Assembly: GCF_010550695.1 (NCBI RefSeq) | Contig: NZ_JAAGOB010000003.1 | Span: 310,001 to 374,000 of the forward strand | DNA: 64,000 nucleotides | Direction of reading: 5' to 3' | Source: Phytoactinopolyspora alkaliphila | GTDB lineage: Bacteria > Actinomycetota > Actinomycetes > Jiangellales > Jiangellaceae | Shown here: piece by piece, positions 34,539 through 44,068 of the stretch | How the letters are laid out: each line of letters opens with the position of its first letter | Position numbering within the stretch: the stretch's first letter is position 1 | Notes under the pieces: model-generated | Database searches by the model: none | What the model saw: only the letters and a program-made list of their open reading frames with translations | Told to the model about the DNA's origin: nothing | Translations under genes and position numbers: made by a program

Positions 34539-35762
34539 TTAGAAGTCGAAGCCGCCGCCGAAGTCGCCGCCACCTTCGAACCCGCCGCCGAAGTCCCCAC
34601 CGCCGCCTTCGAAGCCGCCGCCGAAGTCTCCGCCGCCGGCCGCGTCACCTGCTCCGGCCCCGTACGCGAGGGGTGCGGCCATGGTGGTGCCGAGCATGGT
34701 GCCGACCATCATCGCGGGCAGGACGGCGCCGTAGTATCCGGCGGCCCAAGCACCGTACGCGGGTCCGGCGTCCCAGTACGGCCGACGCTCACCATCGGCT
34801 GTGGTCACCAGCCGGGATTCGGGATCCAGACCCTGTTTGACCCGGTACGCGTCCGCGGCGCAGGCCGGTACGCCCCGAGGCACACCGCCCTGCGGCGCCC
34901 ATTGGACGTCCTCCACCGACGGGCCGTGGCTGGGATCGAAGAAACATGGCATCCGCCGCTCCGGCAGCGGCTCTCCGGACATCCGGGCGCCGACACAGCC
35001 AAGGAGCCAGCGGCCCTCCTCCAGCGCGTGGGTGACCGGCTTGAGGTCCGCGGGCTTCTCCGCCCGGTCCGCGTAGAGCTTGGCGTTCTCGTAGAGATCG
35101 AGTGCGCGGCCGTACTCGCGGCGCGCCTCGATCGGCACTTTGGAGTCTTCTCGCACGTCCAGGTCCAGCGCCGAGAGCCGTTCGCCGTAGGCGGTGATGT
35201 CCTCGTCGAGGACACCGCGGACCTGCTCCAGTTCGGCGCGCTCCCGGTTGAGCTTGTTCCGCCGGTACAGGAGAAATCCGCCGCCGCCCGCGGCCAGGAG
35301 GATGGCCAGCGGCAGAATTCCGCCCCCGCCACCGCGCGGGCCGGTACCCCCGCCTTGGCCATCGGTTTGGGTCTCGGCGAGCCCTTCTACTCCGCTGATC
35401 GCGTTCTCGATGAACTCAGGAAGGTCGTTCGAGATCCGGGAGGCCGAGACCACCGTGGGCTGAACGCCGTCAAGGAGTGTCGAGTCCGCGTTGACGCTGA
35501 GATTCGGCAAGACCGCGATGTAGGTGCCGTCTGAACCGACCGCCCGGGGGAACGCAGCGAGGGACGGATTGGCACCGGCGGCAGCGGGCAACACCGCGAC
35601 CCAGATCGGCGTCGATGCGTCGCGGAGCTGTTCGAGCGCGTCGGCTTGTTCGGCGTCGGTGAACGGTATCCCGGCGTCCTCCAGCTCGGCCTCCGCGTCG
35701 GGATGGACATAGAGGCACGAGTCTCTCAATGCCTGTGCTGCGTCATCCCATGCGTTCGACAT
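34539..35762 (-). CDS. Membrane protein with Gly/Phe-rich C-terminal repeats
   Basis: A 407-residue protein of unrecognised family. Residues 1-140 look like a small alpha/beta domain (SCLYVHPDAEAELEDAGIPF, TPIWVAVLPAA, YIAVLPNLSV), then a Gly-rich turn and a membrane helix (ILPLAILLAAGGGGFLLYRR). A coiled, charged part follows (NKLNRERAELEQVRGVLDED), then a segment with Cys and Pro (PCFFDPSHGPSVEDVQW), a second hydrophobic stretch (YYGAVLPAMMVGTMLG) and a tail of GGDFGGGFEGG repeats. The layout resembles TPM/YgcG-type proteins, which also end in Gly-rich tails, but I cannot confirm homology. ATG 35762 (MSNAWDD) is chosen over ATG 35777. Confidence 0.75.
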   Translation of the reverse strand: MSNAWDDAAQALRDSCLYVHPDAEAELEDAGIPFTDAEQADALEQLRDASTPIWVAVLPAAAGANPSLAAFPRAVGSDGTYIAVLPNLSVNADSTLLDGVQPTVVSASRISNDLPEFIENAISGVEGLAETQTDGQGGGTGPRGGGGGILPLAILLAAGGGGFLLYRRNKLNRERAELEQVRGVLDEDITAYGERLSALDLDVREDSKVPIEARREYGRALDLYENAKLYADRAEKPADLKPVTHALEEGRWLLGCVGARMSGEPLPERRMPCFFDPSHGPSVEDVQWAPQGGVPRGVPACAADAYRVKQGLDPESRLVTTADGERRPYWDAGPAYGAWAAGYYGAVLPAMMVGTMLGTTMAAPLAYGAGAGDAAGGGDFGGGFEGGGGDFGGGFEGGGDFGGGFDF

Positions 35763-35804
35763 AACCCCATCATCCAACGTGAGCCGATCCGGCGCCAGCC
35801 TGGG

Positions 35805-35862
35805 GTGGCCGTGATCATCAACGATCTGTGGTGCTCACAAGGGGCGTGTCGTTGATGGCCAC
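35805..35862. repeat. Imperfect inverted repeat between two leftward genes
   Basis: GTGGCC + ATCAACGA on the left (35805-35824, with a 6-base insertion GTGATC) pairs with TCGTTGATGGCCAC (35849-35862). It lies just after the stop of the PPOX gene and before the Gly-rich membrane protein gene, so it may terminate the former. Confidence 0.5.
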
Positions 35863-35878
35863 GGTAGAGCGCCGGAAG

Positions 35879-36274
35879 TCAGCGCCCGGACTGCTCGTTC
35901 ACGCGGTCCACCTTCACCCGGATGGTGATGCGGGTCTCGTGCGGCTTGTGCCATTGGTAGTTCTCGCCGGTGTACTTCCGTGCCAGGCGGTCGATCACGT
36001 CATTGCCGTCCTCGGTGCTCAAGGACGCGGTACCTGTGACGCTGGCCCAGCTGAAGTTGTCGTCGGGGTCCAAGACACTCACCGAGATGGACTGGTTCTC
36101 CCGGAGATAGCGCTCCTTGGCCCGGTCGATCGCGGTGTTGAGGAGGATGTCGTCGCCGTCGACGTCCAGCCAGACGACAGAGTTGTGCGGTGTGCCGTCG
36201 GGACGCAGCACCGTCGCCCAGCCCAGAAGCGGACGGGAGAACAGTTCACGGGCATGGTCGCTCAATGCGGGCAT
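35879..36274 (-). CDS. PPOX-class, probably F420-dependent flavin-split-barrel enzyme
   Basis: A 131-residue single-domain split-barrel protein. Motifs are the N-terminal ARELFSRPLLGWATVLRPDGTPHNSVVWLDVDGDDILLNTAIDRAKERYLREN, then VSVLDPDDNFSWASVTGTASL and a C-terminal HKPHETRITIRVKVDRV strand. This is the pyridoxamine-5'-phosphate oxidase-like family in which actinobacterial members often use F420 and act on quinones, biliverdin or other substrates. No partner gene is obvious. The ATG at 36274 starts MPALSDHA. Confidence 0.85.
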   Translation of the reverse strand: MPALSDHARELFSRPLLGWATVLRPDGTPHNSVVWLDVDGDDILLNTAIDRAKERYLRENQSISVSVLDPDDNFSWASVTGTASLSTEDGNDVIDRLARKYTGENYQWHKPHETRITIRVKVDRVNEQSGR

Positions 36275-36353
36275 CAGGATGTGCTCCTCGCGTATGGGTC
36301 GATCTTCTTGACAAGGGAAGAACGCCGGCCGGCCGCTACGTCATCCCCACAGG

Positions 36354-38150
36354 TCAGCGATCCGGGCGGTCGGCGATACGGCAGATCACGGCACCGTTCG
36401 AGACGGTGGCGCCGACGGCGGCGGTGAGATCGGCGACGACGCCCGCCTTGTGGGCCGTGAGCGGCTGCTCCATCTTCATCGCCTCCAGCACGACGACGAC
36501 GTCACCCTCATTGACCTGCTGGCCTTCTTCGGCGATCACCTTGATGATGGTGCCTTGCATCGGCGAGACGAGTGCGTCGCCCCCGGCTGCGGGCGCGCCG
36601 GCATGGGCCGAGCCTCGTCGCACGGGCTTGCGAGCAGCCCCGGCCGAGGCGCCGGAAGCGCCCAGCCCGGCGGGCAGGACCACCTCGAGGCGTTTGCCGC
36701 CCACCTCGACGGTCACCCGCTCGCGCTCCGCGCCGTCGGACCCGCTCCCCCCGGGACTACCCGTGTATGCCTCGACGGTGTTGTCCCACTCGGTCTCGAT
36801 CCACCGGGTGTGCACCTGGAACGGCTTGCCCGACTCGGCAGGCACGAACGCCGGTTCGTCCAGCACCGCGCGGTGGAACGGGATGACGGTGGCCAGTCCC
36901 TCCACGTCGAACTCGGCCAGCGCCCGGCGGGCGCGCTCGATCGCCTGCTCGCGGGTAGCGCCGGTGACGATCAGCTTGGCCAGCAGGGAGTCGAAGTTCT
37001 GCCCGATGACGCTGCCCTGCTCCACGCCGCTGTCGAGGCGCACGCCCGGGCCCGCCGGCGGGCGGAACGTGGTGACCGGGCCAGGCGTGGGGAGGAAGTT
37101 GCGGCCCGGGTCCTCGCCGTTGATCCGGAACTCGATGGAGTGCCCGCGCACCGGGGGGTCGCCGTACCCGAGTTCCTCGCCCTCGGCGATGCGGAACATC
37201 TCCCGGACCAGGTCGATGCCCGTGACTTCCTCGGTCACCGGGTGCTCGACCTGCAGGCGGGTGTTGACCTCGAGGAAGGAGATGGTGCCGTCGGCCCCGA
37301 CGAGGAACTCGCAGGTGCCCGCCCCGGTGTACCCGGCTTCGCGCAGGATCGCCTTGGACGCCTGGTAGAGCTGGGCGTTCTGTTCCTCGCTGAGGAACGG
37401 TGCGGGTGCCTCTTCGACCAGCTTCTGGTGCCGTCGTTGCAGCGAGCAGTCGCGCGTGGAGATCACTGCTACACCGCCGTGCTGGTCGGCCAGGCACTGA
37501 GTCTCGACGTGGCGTGGCCGATCCAGGTAACGCTCGACGAAGCACTCACCGCGCCCGAACGCCGCCACGGCTTCGCGGACGGCGGACTCGTAGAGCTCCG
37601 GTATCTCTTCGAGGGTGCGGGCCACCTTGAGGCCGCGCCCGCCACCACCAAAGGCGGCCTTGATGGCGACCGGCACGCCGTGCTCCTCCGCGAAGGCGAC
37701 GACCTCGTCGGCGCCGGTGACGGGTTCGGCCGTCCCCGCCACCAGGGGCGCACCAGCGCGCTGGGCGATGTGGCGAGCGCTGACCTTGTCGCCAAGCGCC
37801 ATGATGGCGTCCGGCGACGGGCCGATCCAGATCAGCCCGGCGTCGATCACCGCCTGGGCGAACGCCGCGTTCTCAGCCAGGAAGCCGTAGCCGGGATGCA
37901 CGGCGTCGGCTCCGGACCGCGCCGCGACGTCGAGCAGCTTGCCTATCGCCAGATATGTATCTGCGCTCGTGTCACCGCCGAGGGCGTAGGCCTCCCCGGC
38001 CATCCGCGCGTGCGGGGCGTCGCGGTCGGAGTCCGCGTACACGGCGACACTGCCGATGCCCGCGTCCCGGCAGGCGCGCACGATCCGCACCGCGATCTCG
38101 CCGCGATTGGCGACGAGTACCTTGCTGATCCGACGGTTGCCGACGCTCAC
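36354..38150 (-). CDS. Acyl-CoA carboxylase alpha subunit (biotin carboxylase + BCCP)
   Basis: A 598-residue fusion of biotin carboxylase and biotin carboxyl carrier protein. The BC part starts [24 protein letters not shown]-grasp motifs [17 protein letters not shown] and the active-site [25 protein letters not shown] and [16 protein letters not shown] are present. The C-terminal BCCP has the biotin site EAMKMEQP. A Gly/Ala/Ser-rich linker separates them. The GTG at 38150 (MSVGNRR) is the start. Such AccA3-type subunits are shared by several carboxyltransferases in actinomycetes. The gene is divergent from an acyl-CoA dehydrogenase and carboxyltransferase pair. Confidence 0.95.
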   Translation of the reverse strand: MSVGNRRISKVLVANRGEIAVRIVRACRDAGIGSVAVYADSDRDAPHARMAGEAYALGGDTSADTYLAIGKLLDVAARSGADAVHPGYGFLAENAAFAQAVIDAGLIWIGPSPDAIMALGDKVSARHIAQRAGAPLVAGTAEPVTGADEVVAFAEEHGVPVAIKAAFGGGGRGLKVARTLEEIPELYESAVREAVAAFGRGECFVERYLDRPRHVETQCLADQHGGVAVISTRDCSLQRRHQKLVEEAPAPFLSEEQNAQLYQASKAILREAGYTGAGTCEFLVGADGTISFLEVNTRLQVEHPVTEEVTGIDLVREMFRIAEGEELGYGDPPVRGHSIEFRINGEDPGRNFLPTPGPVTTFRPPAGPGVRLDSGVEQGSVIGQNFDSLLAKLIVTGATREQAIERARRALAEFDVEGLATVIPFHRAVLDEPAFVPAESGKPFQVHTRWIETEWDNTVEAYTGSPGGSGSDGAERERVTVEVGGKRLEVVLPAGLGASGASAGAARKPVRRGSAHAGAPAAGGDALVSPMQGTIIKVIAEEGQQVNEGDVVVVLEAMKMEQPLTAHKAGVVADLTAAVGATVSNGAVICRIADRPDR

Positions 38151-38237
38151 CTGGCTGCTCCTCCTCCGACTGGTAGGGGAGTCTAGTGTCCATGTGTCTG
38201 GTTTGGCGCACAGCCTGAAAGCACGCCGGAGTGTGCC

Positions 38238-38295
38238 TGGTGAGCACCACTCGGGCGTCAGCGGTCAGCACCACCCCGAGTGGGATTCTTCTCAC
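38238..38295. promoter_or_regulatory. Imperfect inverted repeat in the carboxylase/dehydrogenase divergent spacer
   Basis: CCACTCGGG (38246-38254) pairs exactly with CCCGAGTGG (38274-38282); outside it, GGTGAG (38238-38243) pairs with CTCACC (38290-38295). The spacer is divergent, so an operator shared by both genes is possible. Confidence 0.4.
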
Positions 38296-38433
38296 CATCG
38301 CGACAACACCACATCGATCAACCGTGAGACGGTGGTGACTACGGTAGAAGGGTCGCTCACCATGGACGACCCCGTGGTAGGACGGCAGCACCGTCAGGCG
38401 ACAGCATGGTCAGTCTGGAAGGGCAGGAGAACA

Positions 38434-39600
38434 ATGGCGTTCGAGCTCTCCGCGGAACACGAGTCGTTCCGCGCCGTGGTCAGGGATTTCGCCAGTGCCG
38501 AGATCGCGCCGCACGCGGAACGGTGGGATCGTGACCACCACTTTCCGGTGGACGTGGTCCGGGCCATGGGCGAACTGGGCGTGTTCGGACTCACCGCTCC
38601 GGAGGAGTACGGCGGGTCCGGCGGCGATCTCACCAGCCTGTGCGTGGCGATCGAGGAGATCGGCCGGGTGGACCAGTCCCTGGGGATCACCCTGGAGGCA
38701 GCCGTCGGACTCGGCATCAACCCGATCCTCACCTACGGCGACGATCACCAGAAACAGCGGTGGCTGCCGGACCTGGTGGCCGGCCGCGCGCTGGCCGGGT
38801 TCGGCCTGACGGAGCCGGGGTCCGGTTCGGATGCCGGAGCTACCTCCACACGCGCCGTCCTCGACGGTGATGAGTGGGTCATCGACGGCTCCAAGCAGTT
38901 CATCACCAACTCCGGCACCGAGATCACCTCGTGCGTGACCGTGACAGCGCGCACCGGCGAAGGCACTGCGCAGCGGCCCGAGGTCTCCACGATCATCGTC
39001 CCTTCCGGAACCCCTGGCTTCACCGTCGAACCTGCCTATAACAAGCTGGGCTGGCATGCCTCCGACACTCATCCGCTGACGTTCTCTGGGGCCAGAGTCC
39101 CGGCCGACCATCTGCTCGGCACCCGAGGTCAGGGTTTCGCGCAGTTCCTGGCTACGCTCGACGACGGCCGGATCGCCATCGCCGCCCTAGCGGTCGGGTG
39201 CATCCAGGCGATGCTGGACGCGTCAGTCACCTACGCCAACGAGCGCACTGCCTTCGGGGTACCTATCGGCAGCAAGCAGGGTGTCGCGTTCCAGGTGGCC
39301 GACATCCAGGTGATGGCCGAGGCCGCGCGGCTGCTCACCTACAAGGCGGCCGCACTGCGTGACGCCGGCGCGCCGCGTGACGCGGTGAAGAAGGCTGCGG
39401 CCATCGCCAAGCTCTACGCCACGGAGTCGGCCGTCACCGCCACGCGCATCGCCACCCAGGTACACGGCGGATACGGCTTCATGGAGGAGTATCCCGTGGC
39501 ACGCTTCTACCGTGACGCGAAGATCCTGGAGATCGGCGAAGGCACCAGTGAGATTCAGCGGATGCTCATCGCTCGCGGGTTGGGCCTGCCGGTCGAGTGA
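38434..39600 (+). CDS. Acyl-CoA dehydrogenase
   Basis: FAD enzyme of 388 residues. Motifs: GLTEPGSGSDAGA (FAD/substrate signature), DGSKQFITNSG, TIIVPSGTPGF, KLGWHASDTHPLTFSGARVPADHLLG, and the C-terminal VHGGYGFMEEYPVARFYRDAKILEIGEGTSEIQRMLIARGL. The catalytic Glu of short/branched-chain members corresponds to the second signature (YRDAKILEIGEGTSE). ATG 38434 has AGGAG five bases upstream. It overlaps or abuts the carboxyltransferase gene, suggesting a joint role in branched-chain or odd-chain acyl-CoA catabolism, such as the leucine pathway (inference). Confidence 0.92.
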   Translation: MAFELSAEHESFRAVVRDFASAEIAPHAERWDRDHHFPVDVVRAMGELGVFGLTAPEEYGGSGGDLTSLCVAIEEIGRVDQSLGITLEAAVGLGINPILTYGDDHQKQRWLPDLVAGRALAGFGLTEPGSGSDAGATSTRAVLDGDEWVIDGSKQFITNSGTEITSCVTVTARTGEGTAQRPEVSTIIVPSGTPGFTVEPAYNKLGWHASDTHPLTFSGARVPADHLLGTRGQGFAQFLATLDDGRIAIAALAVGCIQAMLDASVTYANERTAFGVPIGSKQGVAFQVADIQVMAEAARLLTYKAAALRDAGAPRDAVKKAAAIAKLYATESAVTATRIATQVHGGYGFMEEYPVARFYRDAKILEIGEGTSEIQRMLIARGLGLPVE

Positions 39601-39608
39601 GGACGGAC

Positions 39609-41138
39609 ATGGGTGAAGACCATTTCGCCGACGTCGGAGCGGCCCGCGAGGCGACGCTGCGCCCCTCGGACGCCGGAGCGGCAAAGCTCAAGGCCCAGGG
39701 CAAGCTGTACGTCCGGGACCGGCTGAACCTACTGTTCGACGAGGGCACGTTCGTCGAGGACAGTCAGCTCGCCAACGCGATGGCGTCAGGACTACCCGCC
39801 GACGGCGTGGTCACTGGGCGCGGCCTGGTGGACGGGCGCCCCGCGCTCGTCGTCGCCAATGATCCCACCGTGAAGGCCGGGTCGTGGGGCGCGCGGACGG
39901 TCGAGAAGATCGTCCGGGTCACCGAGCTCGCCCTGCGTGACGAATTGCCGGTGTTCTGGTTCATCGACTCGGCCGGTGCGCGGATCACCGACCAGGTGGA
40001 GCTGTTCCCCGGCCGGCGCGGGGCCGGGCGGATCTTCCACAACCAGGTGGCGCTGTCCGGGAAGGTGCCGCAGATCTGCTGCCTGTTTGGCCCCAGCGCC
40101 GCTGGCGGGGCGTACATCCCGTCGTTCTGCGACATCGTCGTCATGGTCGAGGGCAACGCCTCCATGTACCTCGGCTCGCCGCGGATGGCGGAGATGGTGG
40201 TGGGGGAGCGGGTCACGCTGGAGGAGATGGGCGGTGCACGGATGCACGCCACCGTCTCTGGTTGCGGGGACAACCTCGCCGTCGACGACGCCGACGCCAT
40301 CGACCAGGCGAAGGCATTCTTCTCTTACCTTCCGTCCACGTGGCGCTCGGCCCCGCCCGTCTACACGAGCGCCGCGCCCTCACGCACGTTCGGACGTGAT
40401 CTGGTTCCGGCCGACGAGGGCTTGGGCTACGACATCCACGACGTCATCGACGCGATCCTGGACGAGGACTCCTTCTTCGAGGTCAAGCCGTTGTTCGCGG
40501 CCGAGCTGGTGACCGGGTTCGGGCTGCTCGAGGGGCAAGTCGTGGGCGTCGTCGCCAATCAGCCCGCCGTCAAGGGCGGCGTGCTCTTCGTTGACTCGGC
40601 CGACAAAGCAGCTCGGTTCATCTGGCTGTGCGACGCGTTCAACGTTCCGCTCGTGTACCTCGCTGACGTGCCCGGATTCATGATCGGCTCCGAGGTGGAG
40701 AAACAGGGCATCATCCGCCACGGCGCCAAGATGATCACCGCCGTCTCCGAAGCGACCGTGCCGACCGTGTCGCTGATCATCCGCAAGGCATACGGCGCCG
40801 GTCTGTACGCCATGTGCGGACCCGGGTTCGGGCCGGACGCCTGCCTTGCCCTGCCCACGGCCAAGATCGCGGTGATGGGCCCCGAAGCGGCGATCAACGC
40901 GGTGTACTTCAACAAGATCGCCGCGATCGAGGACGAGGCCGAGCGGGCGGAGTACGTCGCCGGTCTGCGCCAGGAGTACGAGGCGGACATCGACATCCTG
41001 CGGCTCGCCTCGGACCTCGTCATCGACGCTATCGTCGAACCGGAGCAAGTGCGCGACCAGCTCGTGGCCAGGCTCGCCGCCGCCGTGCACAAGGACCGCA
41101 GGTTTTCCGACCGCCGGCACGGAGTGCCGCCGGTTTGA
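39609..41138 (+). CDS. Acyl-CoA carboxylase carboxyltransferase (beta) subunit
   Basis: Crotonase-fold carboxyltransferase of 509 residues with the two usual halves: RARDRLNLLFDEGTFVE-like start (VRDRLNLLFDEGTF), GPSAAGGAYIPSFCDIV (oxyanion glycines), then LVTGFGLLEGQVVGVVANQPAVKGG and LADVPGFMIGSEVEKQGIIRHGAKM with KAYGAGLYAMCGPGF. The GAYIP and MCGPGF motifs are like AccD1/methylcrotonyl-CoA type subunits. ATG 39609 follows GTGAGGAC; GTG 39597, overlapping the preceding stop by four bases, is the alternative. It should pair with the divergent alpha subunit. Confidence 0.92.
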   Translation: MGEDHFADVGAAREATLRPSDAGAAKLKAQGKLYVRDRLNLLFDEGTFVEDSQLANAMASGLPADGVVTGRGLVDGRPALVVANDPTVKAGSWGARTVEKIVRVTELALRDELPVFWFIDSAGARITDQVELFPGRRGAGRIFHNQVALSGKVPQICCLFGPSAAGGAYIPSFCDIVVMVEGNASMYLGSPRMAEMVVGERVTLEEMGGARMHATVSGCGDNLAVDDADAIDQAKAFFSYLPSTWRSAPPVYTSAAPSRTFGRDLVPADEGLGYDIHDVIDAILDEDSFFEVKPLFAAELVTGFGLLEGQVVGVVANQPAVKGGVLFVDSADKAARFIWLCDAFNVPLVYLADVPGFMIGSEVEKQGIIRHGAKMITAVSEATVPTVSLIIRKAYGAGLYAMCGPGFGPDACLALPTAKIAVMGPEAAINAVYFNKIAAIEDEAERAEYVAGLRQEYEADIDILRLASDLVIDAIVEPEQVRDQLVARLAAAVHKDRRFSDRRHGVPPV

Positions 41139-41170
41139 CTTTGGCCGTGCTCGGTGAGGTGGATGTGCCC

Positions 41171-41424
41171 CGGGGGGTGGCCGGCGGTGGCGGTGGCTGT
41201 GCCCGGGGAAGGTGGCGGTGACCGGTGGCGGTAGCGGTGGCGGTGGCTGTGCTCGGGGGGTGGCCGGCGGTGGCGGTGGCTGTGCCCGGGGAAGGTGGCC
41301 GGCGGCACGCCGAGATCCGTCGTGGCGCTGCGGGTTGTTGGGGTGGGTCGTGGAGCGTGTCGTGTGAAGAATGGCCGGGTGGGCGCGGTCGTGAAGATTG
41401 CCGTGGGAAGAATGGCCGGGTGGG
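41171..41424. repeat. Direct repeats downstream of the carboxyltransferase gene
   Basis: The roughly 300-base gap to maf has no gene. A 46-base segment at 41171-41216 is repeated at 41254-41299 (83-base period) and contains GGTGGCGGTGGCTGTG; a further GGTGGCGGTGGCTGTG lies between. GAAGAATGGCCGGGTGGG occurs at 41366-41383 and again at 41407-41424. The purine-rich GGTGGC runs resemble slipped-strand duplications. Confidence 0.65.
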
Positions 41425-41437
41425 GCGGGCCTGCCCG

Positions 41438-42079
41438 TCATCGGCGCCAGAGTTCGGTGATCGGCACTCCGAGGTCGGCCAGAAGGTTGCGCAGCAGGGG
41501 CAGGGAAAGTCCGATGACGTTGTGCGGGTCGCCCTCCACGCCGGAGACGAACGGGCCGCCCAGGCCGTCGATGGTGAACGCACCGGCCACTCGCAGCGGC
41601 TCGCCGGTAGCGACATAGGCGTCGATCTCGGCGTCGGTGAGGTCGGCGAAATGGACCCGCGTGGATGCGGTGGATCCGATCGCGCCGCCGGTGCCGCCCA
41701 TAGCTGCCGAGCGGACGTCCACCAGCCAGTGACCTGTGTGCAGGACACCTGAACTTCCGCGCATGGCCTGCCATCGCGCCGTCGCCTCGGCCGCGCCGGC
41801 GGGTTTGCCGTGGATGGCTCCGTCGATCTCGAGCACGGAGTCGCAGCCGAGCACCAGGAAGTCGCCGGAGGTCGTGGCGCTGATCGCCTCGGACTTCGCC
41901 CTGGCCAGGGTGAGCGCGGCATCCTCCGCACTGATGGAGCCGAACCTGGCTGTCGCCTCAGCCAGCACCTTTTCTTCGTCCACGCCGGGCGGATGCACCA
42001 CGGGCTCGATGCCGGCTGAGCGCAGAGAGGCGAGGCGCGCGGGTGATGTCGAGGCGAGAAGCAGGCGGGTGACCGTCAC
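41438..42079 (-). CDS. maf: Maf-family nucleoside triphosphate pyrophosphatase
   Basis: House-cleaning pyrophosphatase of 213 residues that hydrolyses dTTP/UTP or modified nucleotides. The N-terminal LLASTSPARLASLRSAGI is the Maf signature (SxSPxR), followed by LARAKSEA, LGCDSVLEIDGAIHGKPAGAAEA, HTGHWLVDVRS and DGLGGPFVSGVEGDPHNVIGLSLPLL. Actinobacterial Maf genes commonly lie beside accD5/accE5 as here. The gene starts ATG/GTG MTVTRLLL at 42079. It is flanked by repeat-rich spacers. Confidence 0.94.
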   Translation of the reverse strand: MTVTRLLLASTSPARLASLRSAGIEPVVHPPGVDEEKVLAEATARFGSISAEDAALTLARAKSEAISATTSGDFLVLGCDSVLEIDGAIHGKPAGAAEATARWQAMRGSSGVLHTGHWLVDVRSAAMGGTGGAIGSTASTRVHFADLTDAEIDAYVATGEPLRVAGAFTIDGLGGPFVSGVEGDPHNVIGLSLPLLRNLLADLGVPITELWRR

Positions 42080-42256
42080 GCGGCCACACTCTACCGAAGT
42101 TGATCACTGTCATCGTCTGGTGCGGTGAACTCAAGCCCTAGAAGTAGGTCCGGACGGCGCAGAGGACACGATGTGCGTCGTACCACCGGAGTGGTGCGCC
42201 ACTGGTCGAACGTGACGCGCGCAAGATGCGACGCTGTCGGCGCGCGAGCGCGCGGC

Positions 42257-42310
42257 GGTGGAGGAGTGAGCCTGATGTCGTGATGACAACACCGGATTCA
42301 CTCCTCCACC
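42257..42310. terminator. 13-bp perfect inverted repeat in the maf-DUF885 spacer
   Basis: GGTGGAGGAGTGA (42257-42269) and TCACTCCTCCACC (42298-42310) flank a 28-base loop. Genes on both sides run leftward, so it probably ends DUF885 transcription. Confidence 0.6.
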
Positions 42311-42377
42311 TACGGGCGGGGCCGTCGTACGGGCGGGCCGTCGTACGGGTGGGGCCGTCGTACGGGCGGGGCCGTCC
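42311..42377. repeat. Tandem TACGGGCGGGGCCGTCG repeat
   Basis: Four units of 16-17 bases (42311, 42328, 42344, 42361) directly follow the palindrome. The last unit runs into the DUF885 stop codon (42377-42379), and a partial fifth continues into the gene end. Confidence 0.75.
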
Positions 42378-44068
42378 TACAGGCGGGTTAGGGCGTCCTT
42401 CAGGGGGTCGAGCCCCAGCGCCCCGAGGTCCAGAGCTGCGCGGTGGAATTCCTTGAGGTCGAACGCCGCGCCCTTGCGCTTCCGCGCGTCGTCGCGCGCA
42501 CCCAGCCAGATGCGTTCGCCGATCTTGTACGAGGGAGCCTGGCCCGGCCACCCGAGGTACCTCGTGATCTCGAACCGGTTGACCTCCGGAGACTGACGCG
42601 TGTGTTTCGTGAGGAAGTCGAGAGCGGCGGCGCCGGTCCACGGTCCGGCCGGGAGGCCGTCCCGCCGGACCACCTCGGCCGGGATGTCGAGCTGGAGATG
42701 AACGCCGATGTCAATGACCACCCGGGCGGCACGCAGCGCCTGGCCGTCGAGCATGCCGAGACGGTCGGCGGGGTCGTCGAGATATCCGAGGGTCTCCATG
42801 AGCCGCTCCGCGTACAGCGCCCAGCCCTCACCGTGCCCGGAGACCCAGCAGAACATCCGCTGCCAGCGGTTGAGGGCCTCTTTGCGATAGGCCACCTGCG
42901 CTACCTGGAGATGGTGCCCGGGGACTCCCTCATGGAAGACCGTCGTCTTCTCCCGCCAGGTGGAGAACGTCTCGATTCCCTCCGGCACCGACCACCACAT
43001 GCGGCCGGGCCGGGTGAAGTCCTCACTCGGCCCGCTGTAGTACATGACGCCGTCCTTGGTGGGGGCGATGCGGCATTCCAGCGTCTGGATCGGTTCCGGG
43101 ATGTCGAAATGGGCGCCGTTCAGTTCGGCCACGGTGCGGTCCGACAGATCCTGCATCCACTGCCGGAACGGCTCCGATCCGTGAATGTTGCGGGCCGGAT
43201 CGGCGTCGAGGACGGCCACCGCCTCGTCGACCGAGCCGCTGGGGACGATGAGGCCTGCCGCCTGGGCCATCTCCGCCTCGATTCGGTACAGCTCGTCCAG
43301 GCCCCAGGCGTAGGTCTCGTCGAGGTCGATCTCGGCGCCGAGGAAATAGCGGCTGGCCACTCGGTAGGCGTCGCGGCCGATGTGGTCTTCGGGCCGGGCG
43401 CGTGGTGCGACGCGATCGGCTAGAAAGCCGGCGAAATCCGTGTACGCCTCGGACGCGGTCGCGGCCAGCCGGTCCAGCTCCGAGCGCCGGCCCTCGGGCG
43501 CGGTGGCGGCGAGCTCGTGAAAGAGCCTGTCCGTGGCGACCTGCCCCGCTTGCTCGATCACAGCGGCGACCTGGCGACGCGCAGGCAGCAGGCCCGCGGC
43601 GATGTCCTGCTCGACGGTGGCCCGGTAGCGCTCCAGGCTCAGCGGCACGTCGCGCAGGCGCGCGGAGATCGCGTCCCAATGCTCCTGGGTCTCGGTCGGC
43701 ATGCCGTCGAAGACCTCACGCACGTCGTGAACTGGGCTGGCGATGTTCCTCAGCTTGCGGTCGAGGCCCGCCTCATGCATCTCGAGCTCCAGCCCGAGGC
43801 GTTCACGCATCGCCTCACCGGCGACCCGTTCTCGCTCGTCCCGCGCCACCGCGGCATCGAGCGCGTGCAGCGTCCGTGTGGTCAGCGCGACCCGTTCGGC
43901 GTACCCGTCGGGCGAGAGATCGGTGGACTCGGCGTCGTGCCCGGCCACACCCGCGTAGGTGGCTTCGAACGGGTCGAGGCGGACGAACTCGTCCACGTAC
44001 CGCTCCGCTACGTCGTCGACCGTGGTGGCGTTCGCGGACTCATCGAGATGCTGGAAGGCGTCGCTCAT
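42377..44068 (-). CDS. DUF885-family putative metallopeptidase
   Basis: A 563-residue member of DUF885, whose members carry a gluzincin-like site. The motif HEGVPGHHLQ (zinc ligands and catalytic Glu) and the later GHGEGWALYAERLMETLGY are the family hallmarks. The rest is helical, with charged N-terminus (DAFQHLDESANATTVDDVAERYVDEFVRLDPFEATYAG). No signal peptide is seen, so it is cytoplasmic. Substrates are unknown; no peptidase activity can be claimed from this window. The ATG at 44068 starts MSDAFQHL. Confidence 0.9.
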   Translation of the reverse strand: MSDAFQHLDESANATTVDDVAERYVDEFVRLDPFEATYAGVAGHDAESTDLSPDGYAERVALTTRTLHALDAAVARDERERVAGEAMRERLGLELEMHEAGLDRKLRNIASPVHDVREVFDGMPTETQEHWDAISARLRDVPLSLERYRATVEQDIAAGLLPARRQVAAVIEQAGQVATDRLFHELAATAPEGRRSELDRLAATASEAYTDFAGFLADRVAPRARPEDHIGRDAYRVASRYFLGAEIDLDETYAWGLDELYRIEAEMAQAAGLIVPSGSVDEAVAVLDADPARNIHGSEPFRQWMQDLSDRTVAELNGAHFDIPEPIQTLECRIAPTKDGVMYYSGPSEDFTRPGRMWWSVPEGIETFSTWREKTTVFHEGVPGHHLQVAQVAYRKEALNRWQRMFCWVSGHGEGWALYAERLMETLGYLDDPADRLGMLDGQALRAARVVIDIGVHLQLDIPAEVVRRDGLPAGPWTGAAALDFLTKHTRQSPEVNRFEITRYLGWPGQAPSYKIGERIWLGARDDARKRKGAAFDLKEFHRAALDLGALGLDPLKDALTRL

